From the NCBI RefSeq assembly GCF_003594935.2, contig NZ_CP043342.1:4216001-4280000 (forward strand): a stretch of 64,000 nt of DNA. Reading direction: 5' to 3'. Positions 40,079-49,013 of the stretch are shown in pieces. Below the pieces are notes generated by a model. The model was not told where the DNA came from, did no database searches, and worked only from the letters and a program-made list of their open reading frames with translations. The position numbers and the translations under genes are program-made. Within the stretch, counting starts at the first letter, position 1. Every line of letters starts with the position of its first letter. This DNA comes from Enterobacter huaxiensis (GTDB taxonomy: Bacteria; Pseudomonadota; Gammaproteobacteria; Enterobacterales; Enterobacteriaceae).

Positions 40079-42757
40079 TTATACTTTAGTCAGTAACTCA
40101 TAGCGCTCTAACAGGCAACTTAAGCGCTCGCTTGAGTCCTTGAATGGTTTATCACGATAAAGACGATCAACTGCCTTATCTAAGGCCTGATGGGCTTCCA
40201 GAAGATCTATGGGCATCTTTAACGGGTCATACAACTCTGCAAGCGTTTTTTCTGGGTAATTCTCACGCATCAGTAACACTGTTTTGGCCAAGCTAATAAG
40301 GTTCTTACGTTGTACATCCGTCACATCAGGCCAAGGAAAGGAGTTGTAGACCACTTTAGCGGAATAGCGGTAGCGACTTTCAAGACGCCCCGCAACTAAT
40401 CGCATCCAATCGTTGTGCATTATCGAAGCTAATATTGCAAACTCGTATAAAGAGCCGTTGGGAAGAATGTAATTCAGGTTAGTTGAAATTACACTGGCAT
40501 CATAAAAACCGATAGGCACATAGGTTCGCCGCTCCGATGAGACGCTAGGGATCAAGATGTAATCGCCGGATGTTGGCTGACGGTTTTCATCAAAAAGATG
40601 GGGAGTGTTTGATTTTTTTTGTGTGCTTATCTTTGCGCTTTTCCTGCGCATTTCAGCCACTTTTTGAACCCGCGTGTAAACATGCTGCATCGACTGAAGC
40701 TCAGTGATGTTTATATCTACTAACCACAAACACCAACGTTCTTGCCCATTCAAGAATTCATCTGCACCCAGCACTTTTTTAATCCAAGGAGCAGCCTGTG
40801 GCTCTTGCTTGAGTAAAGCATCACGTTCAGTACCAGTCATAAGCAAGTGTCCACCATCAGTAGGTTTATTACCAAATAATAAAGGAGGAACGCCATTCAC
40901 AATTGGTTTGATTCTCGCCTCGACAGCAACATTGCTACCTTCAACCAGATAAGGACTGATATTACTAACTTGCTTACTGTGCCACTTCCCGTCAACCTGT
41001 TGATAAAGTTGGCGAATCTTACTCACCCCTGATAGCCCAATAATGACCACATGCACCGCAGCCTTATCACGAGCATTGTTTTCCCATCTAAAGGTGGGGT
41101 AAGCGAAGTGAATACTCAGCCCCAGCTCAAATATAGAAGGCCATAATGTTGCTACTTGCTCCCCCTGACATAGGGAGTTTGTAGCCACCAGTGCCAACTC
41201 AGCACGACTATTCTGGATATATTGCGCCCCTTTCCAAAACCAACAGGCAACAAAATCCAAACCACCCAATGATTTGAAACCGCTAAATACAGCCTGCATA
41301 TCAGCACGCTGTTCATCAGAACGTCCAGATGTTCCTAAAAAAGGTGGATTACCAATTATATAAACTTCATCATCAGCGCCCTTTGGACACACCGTTTGCC
41401 AGTCTGTTTGCAGGCTGTTGCCACTCCAAATTTTACCGGATGAACGCAACGGCAACGCTGGTGGTGCTGAACCAATATGTTCTTCCCACTGTTTATTTAA
41501 CTGATGCTCTGCAAGCCATAGGGAAAGGCGGGCTATTTCACAGGCAAAATCATCAATCTCAATGCCGTAAAACTGGTCGAGATGGATACCGCTCATAAAA
41601 ATGGATTGTGGATCGCATTGCAAAAGAGCTTGAATCACGTCCATTTCCAAAAGACGTAGTTCTTTATAGGCGACAATCAAGAAGTTCCCTGAACCACACG
41701 CAGGATCAAAAACTTTCATTTTCCCCAGACGGAGAAGCAACCGTTTGAGACCATTCGTATTTGTGCGTTGTTTTTCAAGCTCTGAACGCAATGGTTCAAG
41801 AAATAATGGTTGTATAACCTTCATGATATTGCTGTATGAAGTGTAATGCTGTCCTAAACGGCTACGCTGCTCCACATCAATCACGGCCTGGAACATACTG
41901 CCGAAAATGTCAGGGTTAATCTCGCTCCAGTCCATTGCACTGCATTCAATTAAGATACGTCTACCCTTCAACCCCAACTCTGGAACAGGCTCATCACTGG
42001 CAAATAAGCCACCATTAACATAAGGGAATGCGGTTAAATGAATCGGAAGTGACAGGCGTAATTTACTATTCGGTTTGCTGTTCATCACGGCAAAAAGGTC
42101 TGTCAGAAACTGATCTAAATCACTGCCATCTTCGGCGGTGTAGCTCTTAACTGAGGAAGTAAACTGACCTTTTTCAAAGATTCCTGTGTCTTCGGCAAAA
42201 AAGCAAAACAACAAACGAGTGAGGAAAACATTAAGAGCGTGAATATCTTCTGCTTTGCTTAAATCATTACGCTCCTTGATAAGATCAAACAGCTTTCCCA
42301 TCTTCTCAGCGGCTTTTACATCGGCCGGGTTTTCACTATTGAGAATAGCCTTTTCCAACCCTACCAGCGGTAAGAAAAAACCGTAGTTACGTGGTAACTC
42401 TTCAAACTCAATATCGAGACGTTCCTGTGTCAGTGTGTCCAATGCTAAAAAGCGAACAAAATTTGTTACTAGAACAAAGCGGATCTTATTTTTTGCTACA
42501 GCAGAATCGGCAATACGTTGCTCAAAAGCAGATTCGAAATCATCAGTATCCGCCACTGGCTGGTAGTAAAGTTTATTTTTTAATGCAACGTGTCCTGGCT
42601 CTTTCGCAACATTACGCGTCCCACCTTGCCGAATCTGACTCAGGGTAGATTTAGGGAACTCAAAAGCAGTTAAAAAGCCGTAGATAAATTCGTCTTGCTC
42701 AGGGTTTTCAACCAGTTGTTCGAGATGTTCAAAAATTTTCGCCTGATTAACAGCCAT
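40079..42757 (-). CDS. N6-adenine DNA methyltransferase (type IIG/I-like M subunit)
   Basis: The 892-residue protein contains SAM motif I VFDPACGSGNFLIVAYKE (about 349-367), YGIEIDDFACEIARLSLWLAEH, and the catalytic NPPF motif in YIIGNPPFLGTSG, all marks of N6-adenine DNA methylases. Flanking helical and C-terminal segments (about 640-890, with SRYRYSAKVVYNSFPWPD) resemble the target recognition regions of type IIG enzymes. There is no obvious nuclease motif in the N-terminus, so cleavage would be done by the GIY-YIG partner. The longest frame begins at 42799; ATG at 42757 (MAVNQAKIF) has TAGGAAAA upstream and is preferred. Confidence 0.88.
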   Translation of the reverse strand: MAVNQAKIFEHLEQLVENPEQDEFIYGFLTAFEFPKSTLSQIRQGGTRNVAKEPGHVALKNKLYYQPVADTDDFESAFEQRIADSAVAKNKIRFVLVTNFVRFLALDTLTQERLDIEFEELPRNYGFFLPLVGLEKAILNSENPADVKAAEKMGKLFDLIKERNDLSKAEDIHALNVFLTRLLFCFFAEDTGIFEKGQFTSSVKSYTAEDGSDLDQFLTDLFAVMNSKPNSKLRLSLPIHLTAFPYVNGGLFASDEPVPELGLKGRRILIECSAMDWSEINPDIFGSMFQAVIDVEQRSRLGQHYTSYSNIMKVIQPLFLEPLRSELEKQRTNTNGLKRLLLRLGKMKVFDPACGSGNFLIVAYKELRLLEMDVIQALLQCDPQSIFMSGIHLDQFYGIEIDDFACEIARLSLWLAEHQLNKQWEEHIGSAPPALPLRSSGKIWSGNSLQTDWQTVCPKGADDEVYIIGNPPFLGTSGRSDEQRADMQAVFSGFKSLGGLDFVACWFWKGAQYIQNSRAELALVATNSLCQGEQVATLWPSIFELGLSIHFAYPTFRWENNARDKAAVHVVIIGLSGVSKIRQLYQQVDGKWHSKQVSNISPYLVEGSNVAVEARIKPIVNGVPPLLFGNKPTDGGHLLMTGTERDALLKQEPQAAPWIKKVLGADEFLNGQERWCLWLVDINITELQSMQHVYTRVQKVAEMRRKSAKISTQKKSNTPHLFDENRQPTSGDYILIPSVSSERRTYVPIGFYDASVISTNLNYILPNGSLYEFAILASIMHNDWMRLVAGRLESRYRYSAKVVYNSFPWPDVTDVQRKNLISLAKTVLLMRENYPEKTLAELYDPLKMPIDLLEAHQALDKAVDRLYRDKPFKDSSERLSCLLERYELLTKV

Positions 42758-42959
42758 TATTTTTCCTAAAAAATACAGTACCCGTAGAGGATGATGCACT
42801 CATTCTAACCGAAGAAAATTTTATCAAGTAGTTCCAATGCGTTACTTGGGGTGTATCAAAAAAATAAATAACTTTAGTCCTATGCCTGCCACCGCAAGGC
42901 GGCAGGCTTTGCTCAGAGTACTTAATCCTCAGCGGAAATTTATCCCAGGACAGCCGGTG

Positions 42960-44222
42960 CTACCATGTAGACTCTAGTTTCCCAAAATCAAACGGACTCA
43001 CTGCCTTCTCCCGATTAGCATCAATATAATCAGCCCACCATTGCAACATCAGCCTACGCTCCCCAAGATGCTCCGCCTTATGAATGTAAGCTGCTCGCAC
43101 AGAGCTACGCTCCTGATGACTCATCTGCCGCTCTACTGCATCCCTCGACCATAATCCCGACTCGATCAACGAGCTACACGCCATGGTCCTGAAACCATGC
43201 CCACACACTTCCGTTTTCGTGTCATAGCCCATCACTCGCAAAGCCTTGTTTACCGTATTCTCACTTAGGGGTTTACGTGGATCGTGATCACCAACAAAAA
43301 TCAGCTCTCGATTCCCACTCATGCTTTTGATCTTTTCCAGAATGCCTAGAGCCTGCCTCGACAAAGGAACAAGATGAGGAGTCCGCATCTTCGAACCACG
43401 CTGAGAATGTTTAACACCTTCCAAGGGTTCACGCTCTCCCGGAATCGTCCACATAGCCGTTTCAAAATCCACTTCTGACCAGCGTGCAAAACGCAGCTCG
43501 CTTGAGCGAATGAAAACCAACAAAGTGAGTTCAACCGCCAGTCGAGTTAACGGCCTGCCAGAATAGTGATCAATGCGGTGAAGTAATTCAGGAATGCGAT
43601 TAAGTTCCAGAGCAGCACGATGCTGTCTTTTCGCCGTAGCTACCGCACCGGCAATCTCTTGTGCGGGGTTATAGTCGATTAAGCCGCTCTGAACGGCAAA
43701 GCGCATAATCGCAGTAGTACGCTGCTGTAAACGGGCGGCAACTTCGAGCCGCCCGGATGACTCGACGGCTTTAATGGGTACAAGAAGATCCCGAGTCTTA
43801 AGCTCTGCAATGTTCCGCTTACCGATGGCAGCAAAGAGATTATCTTCGAGGCTTTTCAATACACGAGCGCTATGCGATGCCGACCACTTTTGATTGCTGG
43901 CATGCCAGTCTCTGGCAACCACTTCAAACGTTATCGCCTCTTGCTCCTGCTCTACCTTAACGGCTTTCTTGTTCTCACTGGGATCGACGCCATTAGCAAA
44001 CAGCTTACGGGCTTCATCCCGGCGTGCCCGGGCATCCGCCAGCGAGACTTCGGGGTATTTCCCCAACGCAAGCATCTTCTCTTTGCCGCCGAAGCGATAA
44101 CGAAGCCGCCAATATTTGGAACCGTTAGGGTGAACCAGCAAAACCATGCCTTCACCGTCAGTCAGCTTATAGGCTTTTGCTTCAGGCTTAGCCGAACGAA
44201 CCTTCACATCACTCAGAGCCAT
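42960..44222 (-). CDS. P4-type tyrosine integrase
   Basis: The 420-residue integrase begins with the DUF4102 arm-binding domain (ALSDVKVRSAKPEAKAY, then DGEGMVLLVHPNGSKYWRLRYRF) and has the catalytic set of tyrosine recombinases: Arg in RSSELRFARWSEVD, His in RTPHLVPLS, HGFR in the H-x-x-R box, His in MSHQERS, and the nucleophile Tyr in RAAYIHKAEHLGERR. It is in the usual place and direction, about 200 bp from tRNA-Leu. ATG at 44222 (MALSDVKV) is favoured over the longer frame from 44258. It is apparently intact, so the element might still excise. Confidence 0.92.
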   Translation of the reverse strand: MALSDVKVRSAKPEAKAYKLTDGEGMVLLVHPNGSKYWRLRYRFGGKEKMLALGKYPEVSLADARARRDEARKLFANGVDPSENKKAVKVEQEQEAITFEVVARDWHASNQKWSASHSARVLKSLEDNLFAAIGKRNIAELKTRDLLVPIKAVESSGRLEVAARLQQRTTAIMRFAVQSGLIDYNPAQEIAGAVATAKRQHRAALELNRIPELLHRIDHYSGRPLTRLAVELTLLVFIRSSELRFARWSEVDFETAMWTIPGEREPLEGVKHSQRGSKMRTPHLVPLSRQALGILEKIKSMSGNRELIFVGDHDPRKPLSENTVNKALRVMGYDTKTEVCGHGFRTMACSSLIESGLWSRDAVERQMSHQERSSVRAAYIHKAEHLGERRLMLQWWADYIDANREKAVSPFDFGKLESTW

Positions 44223-44420
44223 GATGAGTATCCTTTCAAGGGTTCTGTGTGGGTACAAACATTATAGAACCCGGATATACCCGCAGTTGTACCCGCATCA
44301 GTAAGTTGATGTAGATTGAATCAGGTTGACTTAGGTCGAGTGAAAAAGCGAGGAAAGCCTTGCGGATACTGGATTTCAGGCACAAAAAAAGACGTCCGTT
44401 GACGTCTATTGATGTTCCGA

Positions 44421-44442
44421 TGGTGCCGAAGGCCGGACTCGA
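44421..44442 (-). other. Presumed attachment core in the leuX 3' end
   Basis: P4-type integrases recombine within the T-arm/acceptor end of their tRNA. The adjacent integrase points to this end as one att site. I searched lower coordinates by eye for the matching direct repeat (TGGTGCCGAAGGCCGG) and did not find one, so the second junction is either outside the window or has decayed. Confidence 0.4.
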
Positions 44443-44505
44443 ACCGGCACGTATTTCTACGGTTGATTTTGAATCAACTGCGTCTACCGATTTCGCCACT
44501 TCGGC
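44421..44505 (-). tRNA. leuX: tRNA-Leu (CAA)
   Basis: The minus-strand 85 nt, from GCCGAAG at the 5' end to encoded CCA, fold into a class II tRNA. The acceptor stem is GCCGAAG/CTTCGGC, and the anticodon stem GTTGA/TCAAC frames a 7-base loop TTCAAAA, giving anticodon CAA. There is a long variable arm and a T arm CCGGTTCGAGTCCGG. The sequence matches enterobacterial leuX as I know it. It reads UUG codons and is a well-known island insertion site. Confidence 0.96.
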
Positions 44506-44611
44506 ACTGAAGGGGATGCGGAAACGTTGTGGATTATACCTGTCGCGCGCCGCCATGCAAGCGACGACGCGCTAAACCCGCGCTAAGTGCCCAAAAAACC
44601 AGCGTCCTTCG

Positions 44612-45343
44612 TCACTCCAGCTCAGACACCGCCAGCCGAATCACCCCCGCGGCCTTCTGCTCCGGCAGCTTCAGCACCTTCGCCCACATGTCCTGCACCA
44701 TATCGCAGGAGAGCTTCTCTTTGCCCACCGCGTTCTCCGGCATCTGCAGCAGCTGGATGTCCTCGCCGTATTTATCCGCCAGCGCCTTCATTATCGGGCG
44801 GACGGTCGTCACCGCGGCCTCACGCTCGGCCGGAGTCACATTGTGGCTGTTTTTGCCGTAGGCCGCGCGCATCATGTCGGCGTCGGCCTGCATGCGCCGC
44901 GCCATCATCTCTTTATCCAGCACCCGCACCGGGTTAACGCCCCCTTTCACCGCCGGGTAGAGGAAGCGGAAACAGGCGTCGTCGCTCACCTTCTGGATGG
45001 CGGCGGTCTGCTCCATGTTGGCCTTCATATAATCCACCACGTTGGCGTCCGGGGCGTGCTGCAGGCGCGACATCTGCAGGGTCAAAATCTGCGGCTGGAT
45101 GACGTCGATGATGTGCTGTTCAGACTCGCCCGCTTTCTGCATGGTGAGGATCTGCTCGCGGATGCGCTTCTGGAACGCGGGTTCCTGCTCTTTAATCACC
45201 TGCCAGGCGGGCATCGTGTTGAGGGTGGTATCAAGCTGCTGTTCAGGGGTGCGCTGCATACGCTGTTTGTCGAAATACACCCAGAACGCCACGGCGGCGG
45301 CCGCGACGACGACAATGACAATACGGGTCCACGTTTTATTCAT
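44612..45343 (-). CDS. Unknown membrane-anchored helical protein
   Basis: The 243-residue protein has an N-terminal membrane helix (about residues 8-23, IVIVVVAAAAVAFWVYF) and a helical, Gln/Met-rich periplasmic or cytoplasmic body. I do not recognise a family. It lies between leuX and miaE, starting 30 bp after the miaE stop, so it may be co-transcribed with miaE. GC-rich composition matches the core genome, so it is probably not part of the island. Confidence 0.75.
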   Translation of the reverse strand: MNKTWTRIVIVVVAAAAVAFWVYFDKQRMQRTPEQQLDTTLNTMPAWQVIKEQEPAFQKRIREQILTMQKAGESEQHIIDVIQPQILTLQMSRLQHAPDANVVDYMKANMEQTAAIQKVSDDACFRFLYPAVKGGVNPVRVLDKEMMARRMQADADMMRAAYGKNSHNVTPAEREAAVTTVRPIMKALADKYGEDIQLLQMPENAVGKEKLSCDMVQDMWAKVLKLPEQKAAGVIRLAVSELE

Positions 45344-45373
45344 CTCGCATCCTTATCCTTTAGCTATGCCGGT

Positions 45374-46132
45374 TTACACCGGCACGCCGCTGTGGAAGCG
45401 AAACTCGTGGTCCGGTGTTGAGATAAGTGTGGCTTCAATTTCGCCAAAATGCTGCACCCGATGCGAGATATCGTCGTTGCTCACCTGTTGGGCAAGTGCC
45501 AGATAGTCCTGATAATGCCGGGCTTCAGAGCGCAGCAGCGAGAGATAGAACTTCTGCAGGTCGTCGTCGAGGAACGGGGCCAGCGCGGCGAAGCGTTCGC
45601 AGGAGCGGGCTTCGATATAGGCGCCGCAAATGAGCTTGTCGATCAGCGTCAGCGGTTCATGGGTGCGCACTGCCTTCAGCATCCCTTTGGCGTAGCGGCT
45701 GGCGGTGATTTTGACGTACGGAATGTCGCGGGCCAGCATCGCCTCGCGCACCTGCCAGAAGTGGTGCAGCTCCTCTTTAATCAGCAGCACCATGCTGTCG
45801 ATGAGCGCCTGGCCCCACGGGTCGTCGGTTTTGGGCATCACGCTTTTGCCAATCTGCCTGTGCAAGGCGATGAAGTCCGGCTCCGGGCCGTCGCGGAAGG
45901 TGAACTGTTCGTAGGGTTTGAGCCAGTCGAGCAGCGCGTCGGCACCGCTTTCGTCGGCGACGTATTTACGCACCAGGAGCAGCGCGGTCTGGGCGGCCTT
46001 GAGCTCGCACACCATGTGGTCGGTGAGCAGCAGCGGCAGATTGGCCGGGTCGCGGGCTTTATCAATCCATGCTTGCGGGGTCGGGCACTGGAGGAAGTTG
46101 AGTACGGGGGCGAGTATCTGCGGGTAATCCAT
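45374..46132 (-). CDS. miaE: tRNA-(ms[2]io[6]A)-hydroxylase MiaE
   Basis: The 252-residue protein hydroxylates the isopentenyl group of ms2i6A37 in tRNAs reading U-starting codons, using a non-haem di-iron centre and O2. Two ExxH-type ligand motifs are visible: KEELHHFWQV (about 136-145) and RSEARHYQDY (about 209-218), along with EARSCERF. MiaE is present in Salmonella and Enterobacter and absent from E. coli K-12. The rraB–miaE order next to argI is the one known from Salmonella. It is 47 bp downstream of rraB. Confidence 0.95.
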   Translation of the reverse strand: MDYPQILAPVLNFLQCPTPQAWIDKARDPANLPLLLTDHMVCELKAAQTALLLVRKYVADESGADALLDWLKPYEQFTFRDGPEPDFIALHRQIGKSVMPKTDDPWGQALIDSMVLLIKEELHHFWQVREAMLARDIPYVKITASRYAKGMLKAVRTHEPLTLIDKLICGAYIEARSCERFAALAPFLDDDLQKFYLSLLRSEARHYQDYLALAQQVSNDDISHRVQHFGEIEATLISTPDHEFRFHSGVPV

Positions 46133-46179
46133 GGTTCTGCCTTGAAAAAAGCGGTGGCGCGCGCCACCGCCTGAAACGC

Positions 46180-46605
46180 TTAGTGACGCACGCCGTCGTC
46201 GTCTTCGTCGATGAAATCTTCGTCGTCGCCTTCTTCGCCGTCTTCACCGTTCGGATCTTCGAAGTAGGTTCCCCAGCCGTCGTATTCCACTTCAAACTTC
46301 TCGGCCAGGTTCATCAGCTGTTCAACCTGCGCGTCAATAAGTTCCGCCTTCAGCGCGCCTTCGCTCAGGATATCGCAGCAGATGACGGTGTCGCCCTCTT
46401 CCACTTCCAGCTCTTCCGGCTCGGTCACTTCGTAACCCAGCTTGAAGGCTTCCACGGCCATTTTTTCCAGCGCGTCGAAATCGTCGGCAGAGAAATGGTG
46501 CTCGATGGTGTACAGCGCGTCCGGATCGCTACCGTCTTCCAGCAGTTCTTCAATAATCAGACGCGTCTCTTCGCGTTGCTCTTCCAGGTGTTCCGGGTTT
46601 GCCAT
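46180..46605 (-). CDS. rraB: Ribonuclease E inhibitor RraB
   Basis: A very acidic 141-residue protein (MANPEHLEEQREETRLIIEELLEDGS, C-terminus almost all D/E) matching RraB (YjgD), which binds the C-terminal half of RNase E and restrains mRNA decay. It lies divergent from argI, as in E. coli and Salmonella. Confidence 0.95.
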   Translation of the reverse strand: MANPEHLEEQREETRLIIEELLEDGSDPDALYTIEHHFSADDFDALEKMAVEAFKLGYEVTEPEELEVEEGDTVICCDILSEGALKAELIDAQVEQLMNLAEKFEVEYDGWGTYFEDPNGEDGEEGDDEDFIDEDDDGVRH

Positions 46606-46685
46606 GGCTCAATCCTCTTTAAAGTGCGGCAGATACTTCTATTTTCACACACGGACGTGTTTGCCTCCACCTTTGTAAGAAAGAA

Positions 46686-46741
46686 TTGTGAAACGGGGTT
46701 GCAAATGAATAATTACACATATAAAGTGAATTTTAATTCAA
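46686..46741 (+). promoter_or_regulatory. argI promoter with two ARG boxes
   Basis: Two 18-bp ArgR boxes, at 46703-46720 and 46724-46741, are separated by 3 bp, the classical spacing for an ArgR hexamer. The second contains the perfect palindrome TGAATTTTAATTCA. A promoter with -35 TTGTGA (46686-46691) and -10 AATAAT (46708-46713), 16-bp spacer, overlaps the first box, so arginine-bound ArgR would block RNA polymerase. Confidence 0.85.
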
Positions 46742-46769
46742 TAAGTGGCATTAGCCATGCGAGGATAAA

Positions 46770-47774
46770 ATGTCCGATTTGTACAAGAAACACTTTCTGA
46801 AACTGCTCGACTTTACCCCTGCACAGTTCACCTCTCTGCTGACCCTTGCCGCACAGCTCAAGGCCGATAAAAAAAAGGGCCAGGAAGTACAGAAGCTTAC
46901 CGGTAAAAACATCGCGCTCATCTTCGAAAAAGACTCGACCCGTACACGTTGCTCTTTCGAAGTTGCCGCATTTGACCAGGGCGCGCGCGTCACCTATTTA
47001 GGGCCGAGCGGCAGCCAGATTGGGCATAAAGAGTCAATTAAGGACACCGCGCGGGTGCTCGGGCGGATGTACGACGGCATTCAGTACCGCGGCCACGGTC
47101 AGGAAGTGGTCGAAACGCTGGCGCAGTACGCGGGCGTGCCGGTGTGGAACGGGCTGACCAACGAGTTCCACCCGACGCAGCTGCTGGCGGACCTGCTGAC
47201 CATGCAGGAGCACCTGCCGGGCAAGGCGTTTAACGAGATGACGCTGGTCTACGCGGGCGACGCGCGCAACAACATGGGCAACTCGATGCTGGAAGCGGCG
47301 GCGCTGACCGGGCTGGATCTGCGCCTTGTGGCCCCGAAGGCCTGCTGGCCGGAAGAGAGCCTGGTGGCGGAGTGCAGCGCGCTGGCTGAGAAGCACGGCG
47401 GGAAAGTCACCCTGACGGAAGACGTGGTGGCGGGCGTGAAGGGCGCGGACTTTATCTATACCGACGTGTGGGTGTCGATGGGCGAAGCCAAAGAGAAGTG
47501 GGCGGAGCGGATTGCGCTGCTGCGCGGGTATCAGGTGAACGCGCAGATGATGGCGCTGACCGGCAACCCGGACGTGAAGTTCCTGCACTGTCTGCCCGCG
47601 TTCCATGACGACCAGACCACGCTCGGCAAACAGATGGCGAAGGAGTTCGACCTGCACGGCGGGATGGAGGTGACGGACGAGGTGTTTGAGTCGGCGGCGA
47701 GCATCGTGTTCGACCAGGCGGAAAACCGGATGCATACGATTAAGGCGGTGATGGTGGCGACGCTTGGGGAGTGA
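46770..47774 (+). CDS. argI: Ornithine carbamoyltransferase, anabolic
   Basis: The 334-residue enzyme makes citrulline from ornithine and carbamoyl phosphate in arginine synthesis. It has the carbamoyl-phosphate loop DSTRTRCSFEVAAF, EFHPTQ, and the ornithine/catalytic HCLPAFHD. The two ARG boxes upstream identify it as the anabolic, ArgR-repressed copy. The catabolic paralogue arcB, of the same length, lies 5.6 kb away. A strong hairpin follows the stop. Confidence 0.97.
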   Translation: MSDLYKKHFLKLLDFTPAQFTSLLTLAAQLKADKKKGQEVQKLTGKNIALIFEKDSTRTRCSFEVAAFDQGARVTYLGPSGSQIGHKESIKDTARVLGRMYDGIQYRGHGQEVVETLAQYAGVPVWNGLTNEFHPTQLLADLLTMQEHLPGKAFNEMTLVYAGDARNNMGNSMLEAAALTGLDLRLVAPKACWPEESLVAECSALAEKHGGKVTLTEDVVAGVKGADFIYTDVWVSMGEAKEKWAERIALLRGYQVNAQMMALTGNPDVKFLHCLPAFHDDQTTLGKQMAKEFDLHGGMEVTDEVFESAASIVFDQAENRMHTIKAVMVATLGE

Positions 47775-47797
47775 CCCTCTCTCCCACCTTGAGATGG

Positions 47798-47833
47798 TGA
47801 TTATCTGCTGAATTATTTTTCAGCAGATAATCA
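47798..47833 (+). terminator. Strong hairpin downstream of argI
   Basis: Perfect 15-base arms (TGATTATCTGCTGAA and its complement) with a 6-base loop lie 24 bp beyond the argI stop. The downstream tract is only moderately T-rich (TTTCC), but the stem is stable enough to act as a terminator or a 3' end stabiliser. Confidence 0.6.
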
Positions 47834-48034
47834 TTTCCAGTTTACGCGCAGAAAAAACCATTTTACTGACGTTTCCTCAGATAAGCATCAACCATAATAT
47901 GTATTTATGATTTTATTAACCATTATTTATTACATAGATGATGGTTAATATTAGATCATTATCAATTACAAACCATTGTATATATTCGGTGTAATGTTTC
48001 CTTATTACTACGTTTCGTTAATAAGGATTATTTT

Positions 48035-48397
48035 ATGTCATGGAATAAGCATGAAGCTGTGTCTTATGCCCGCAGCCACGCACATCATAACAGCACGGGT
48101 TACTGCGCTCGCGCCGTCGCTGCAGCTATTCGTGCCGGAGGTTTGAAAATTGATGGTGCTGATGCAAAAAACTTCTGGCGCTCTCCTGAGAAGGCAGGAT
48201 TCAGCAAGGTGTACGGCACACCCATTGAGGGTGATGTCGCAGTCATTGACGCATTACCAGGTGCGCATCAGAATGGGCATGCATGTATCTACGACGGATC
48301 GGGTACCTGGTATTCAGATTTTAAACAGAACAGCCTTTATCCCGGCCAGACATATCGGAAGATACAGCCAAAAATTACCCTTTACAGGCACTACTGA
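48035..48397 (+). CDS. Peptidoglycan amidase-like T6SS effector candidate (BPSL0067 family)
   Basis: The 120-residue protein has the papain-like (NlpC/P60-type) arrangement: Cys in STGYCARAVAAAIRAGG (about residue 24) and His in QNGHACIYDGSG (about 80), followed by a polar residue in YSDFKQNS. It has no signal peptide. It resembles the BPSL0067 family and small T6SS amidases (Tae) that cut peptide cross-links in rival periplasm. It starts with a good AAGGA site and is followed 1 bp later by an exported protein, the usual effector–immunity layout. AT-rich DNA inserted between argI and tabA suggests transfer. Confidence 0.75.
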   Translation: MSWNKHEAVSYARSHAHHNSTGYCARAVAAAIRAGGLKIDGADAKNFWRSPEKAGFSKVYGTPIEGDVAVIDALPGAHQNGHACIYDGSGTWYSDFKQNSLYPGQTYRKIQPKITLYRHY

Positions 48398-48398
48398 T

Positions 48399-48851
48399 AT
48401 GAAAAATATCTTACTGCTTCTCTTCATATTTTCTTTCTCTGCAATGGCTGGCCACTCTGACCCGATTGAGCGTGCTGTAAAATTTAACAGCTGGTACGTT
48501 AATCAAATCAACAAAGATGCATTTCCCATTACTGATGGGAACGAAATAGATAAATATGTCACAGCATCAACAATGAAAAAACTCCGACACACTCAGCATC
48601 CTCGCTATGCAGACGAAGAGTTTTACGAGGCTGATATATTTTTAAAAGCGCAATACGTCGGCGATGACTGGCCCCAGAATGTTACAGCCATAGCCGGGGA
48701 TACCGATCCAGTTTGTGTCAACGTATACATTGCATTTGGTAAAAAGCAGGACCACGTAGTCATAGATTGCATGGTTAAGGAAAACAACTTATGGAAGGTA
48801 CAGTCAGTTTCTAATGCGGATTTTTCAAGAAATCTGGCCATCGCGAAATGA
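48399..48851 (+). CDS. Exported immunity protein candidate (DUF3828-like)
   Basis: The 150-residue protein starts with a signal peptide (MKNILLLLFIFSFSAMAG, cleavage near residue 17) and has a mature acidic body with WYVNQINKDAF and DPVCVNVYIAFG. A longer frame from 48150 lies mostly inside the previous gene and is rejected; ATG at 48399 is right after the TGA at 48395-48397. A periplasmic location matches protection against a peptidoglycan amidase. It looks similar to DUF3828 proteins, but that match is by eye. Confidence 0.75.
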   Translation: MKNILLLLFIFSFSAMAGHSDPIERAVKFNSWYVNQINKDAFPITDGNEIDKYVTASTMKKLRHTQHPRYADEEFYEADIFLKAQYVGDDWPQNVTAIAGDTDPVCVNVYIAFGKKQDHVVIDCMVKENNLWKVQSVSNADFSRNLAIAK

Positions 48852-48897
48852 GCCAAACAAAGTTCTGACCAGGATAGTGGTTCAGTGCGTCTTTCTT

Positions 48898-48927
48898 GCC
48901 GGGTGGCGCTGCGCTTACCCAGCCTAC
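48898..48927. repeat. REP-like palindromic repeat
   Basis: The 30 bp GCCGGGTGGCGCTGCGC...ACCCAGCCTAC resembles the standard enterobacterial REP core. A second copy is at 54867-54898 after the arc transporter gene. Confidence 0.55.
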
Positions 48928-48980
48928 TTTGTGCAACGATATCAATAATCGTACCACCGGGCAAATCAGGAGCCGATGCG

Positions 48981-49003
48981 GCCCTCTCCCACAGGGAGAG
49001 GGC
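48981..49003. repeat. CCCTCTCCC palindromic repeat, copy 1
   Basis: A short palindrome of the type GCCCTCTCCC-aca-GGGAGAGGGC. Related longer copies occur at 52294-52373, 59129-59206 and 61715-61790, always just after a stop codon; this one abuts the tabA 3' end. Confidence 0.7.
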
Positions 49004-49013
49004 GTAAACCCGT

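Noticed and set aside
42884..42907. Hairpin GCCTGCC...GGCAGGC downstream of the integrase gene as a terminator
   Set aside because: The stem is real, but on the integrase strand it is not followed by a T-rich tract, so I do not call it a terminator.
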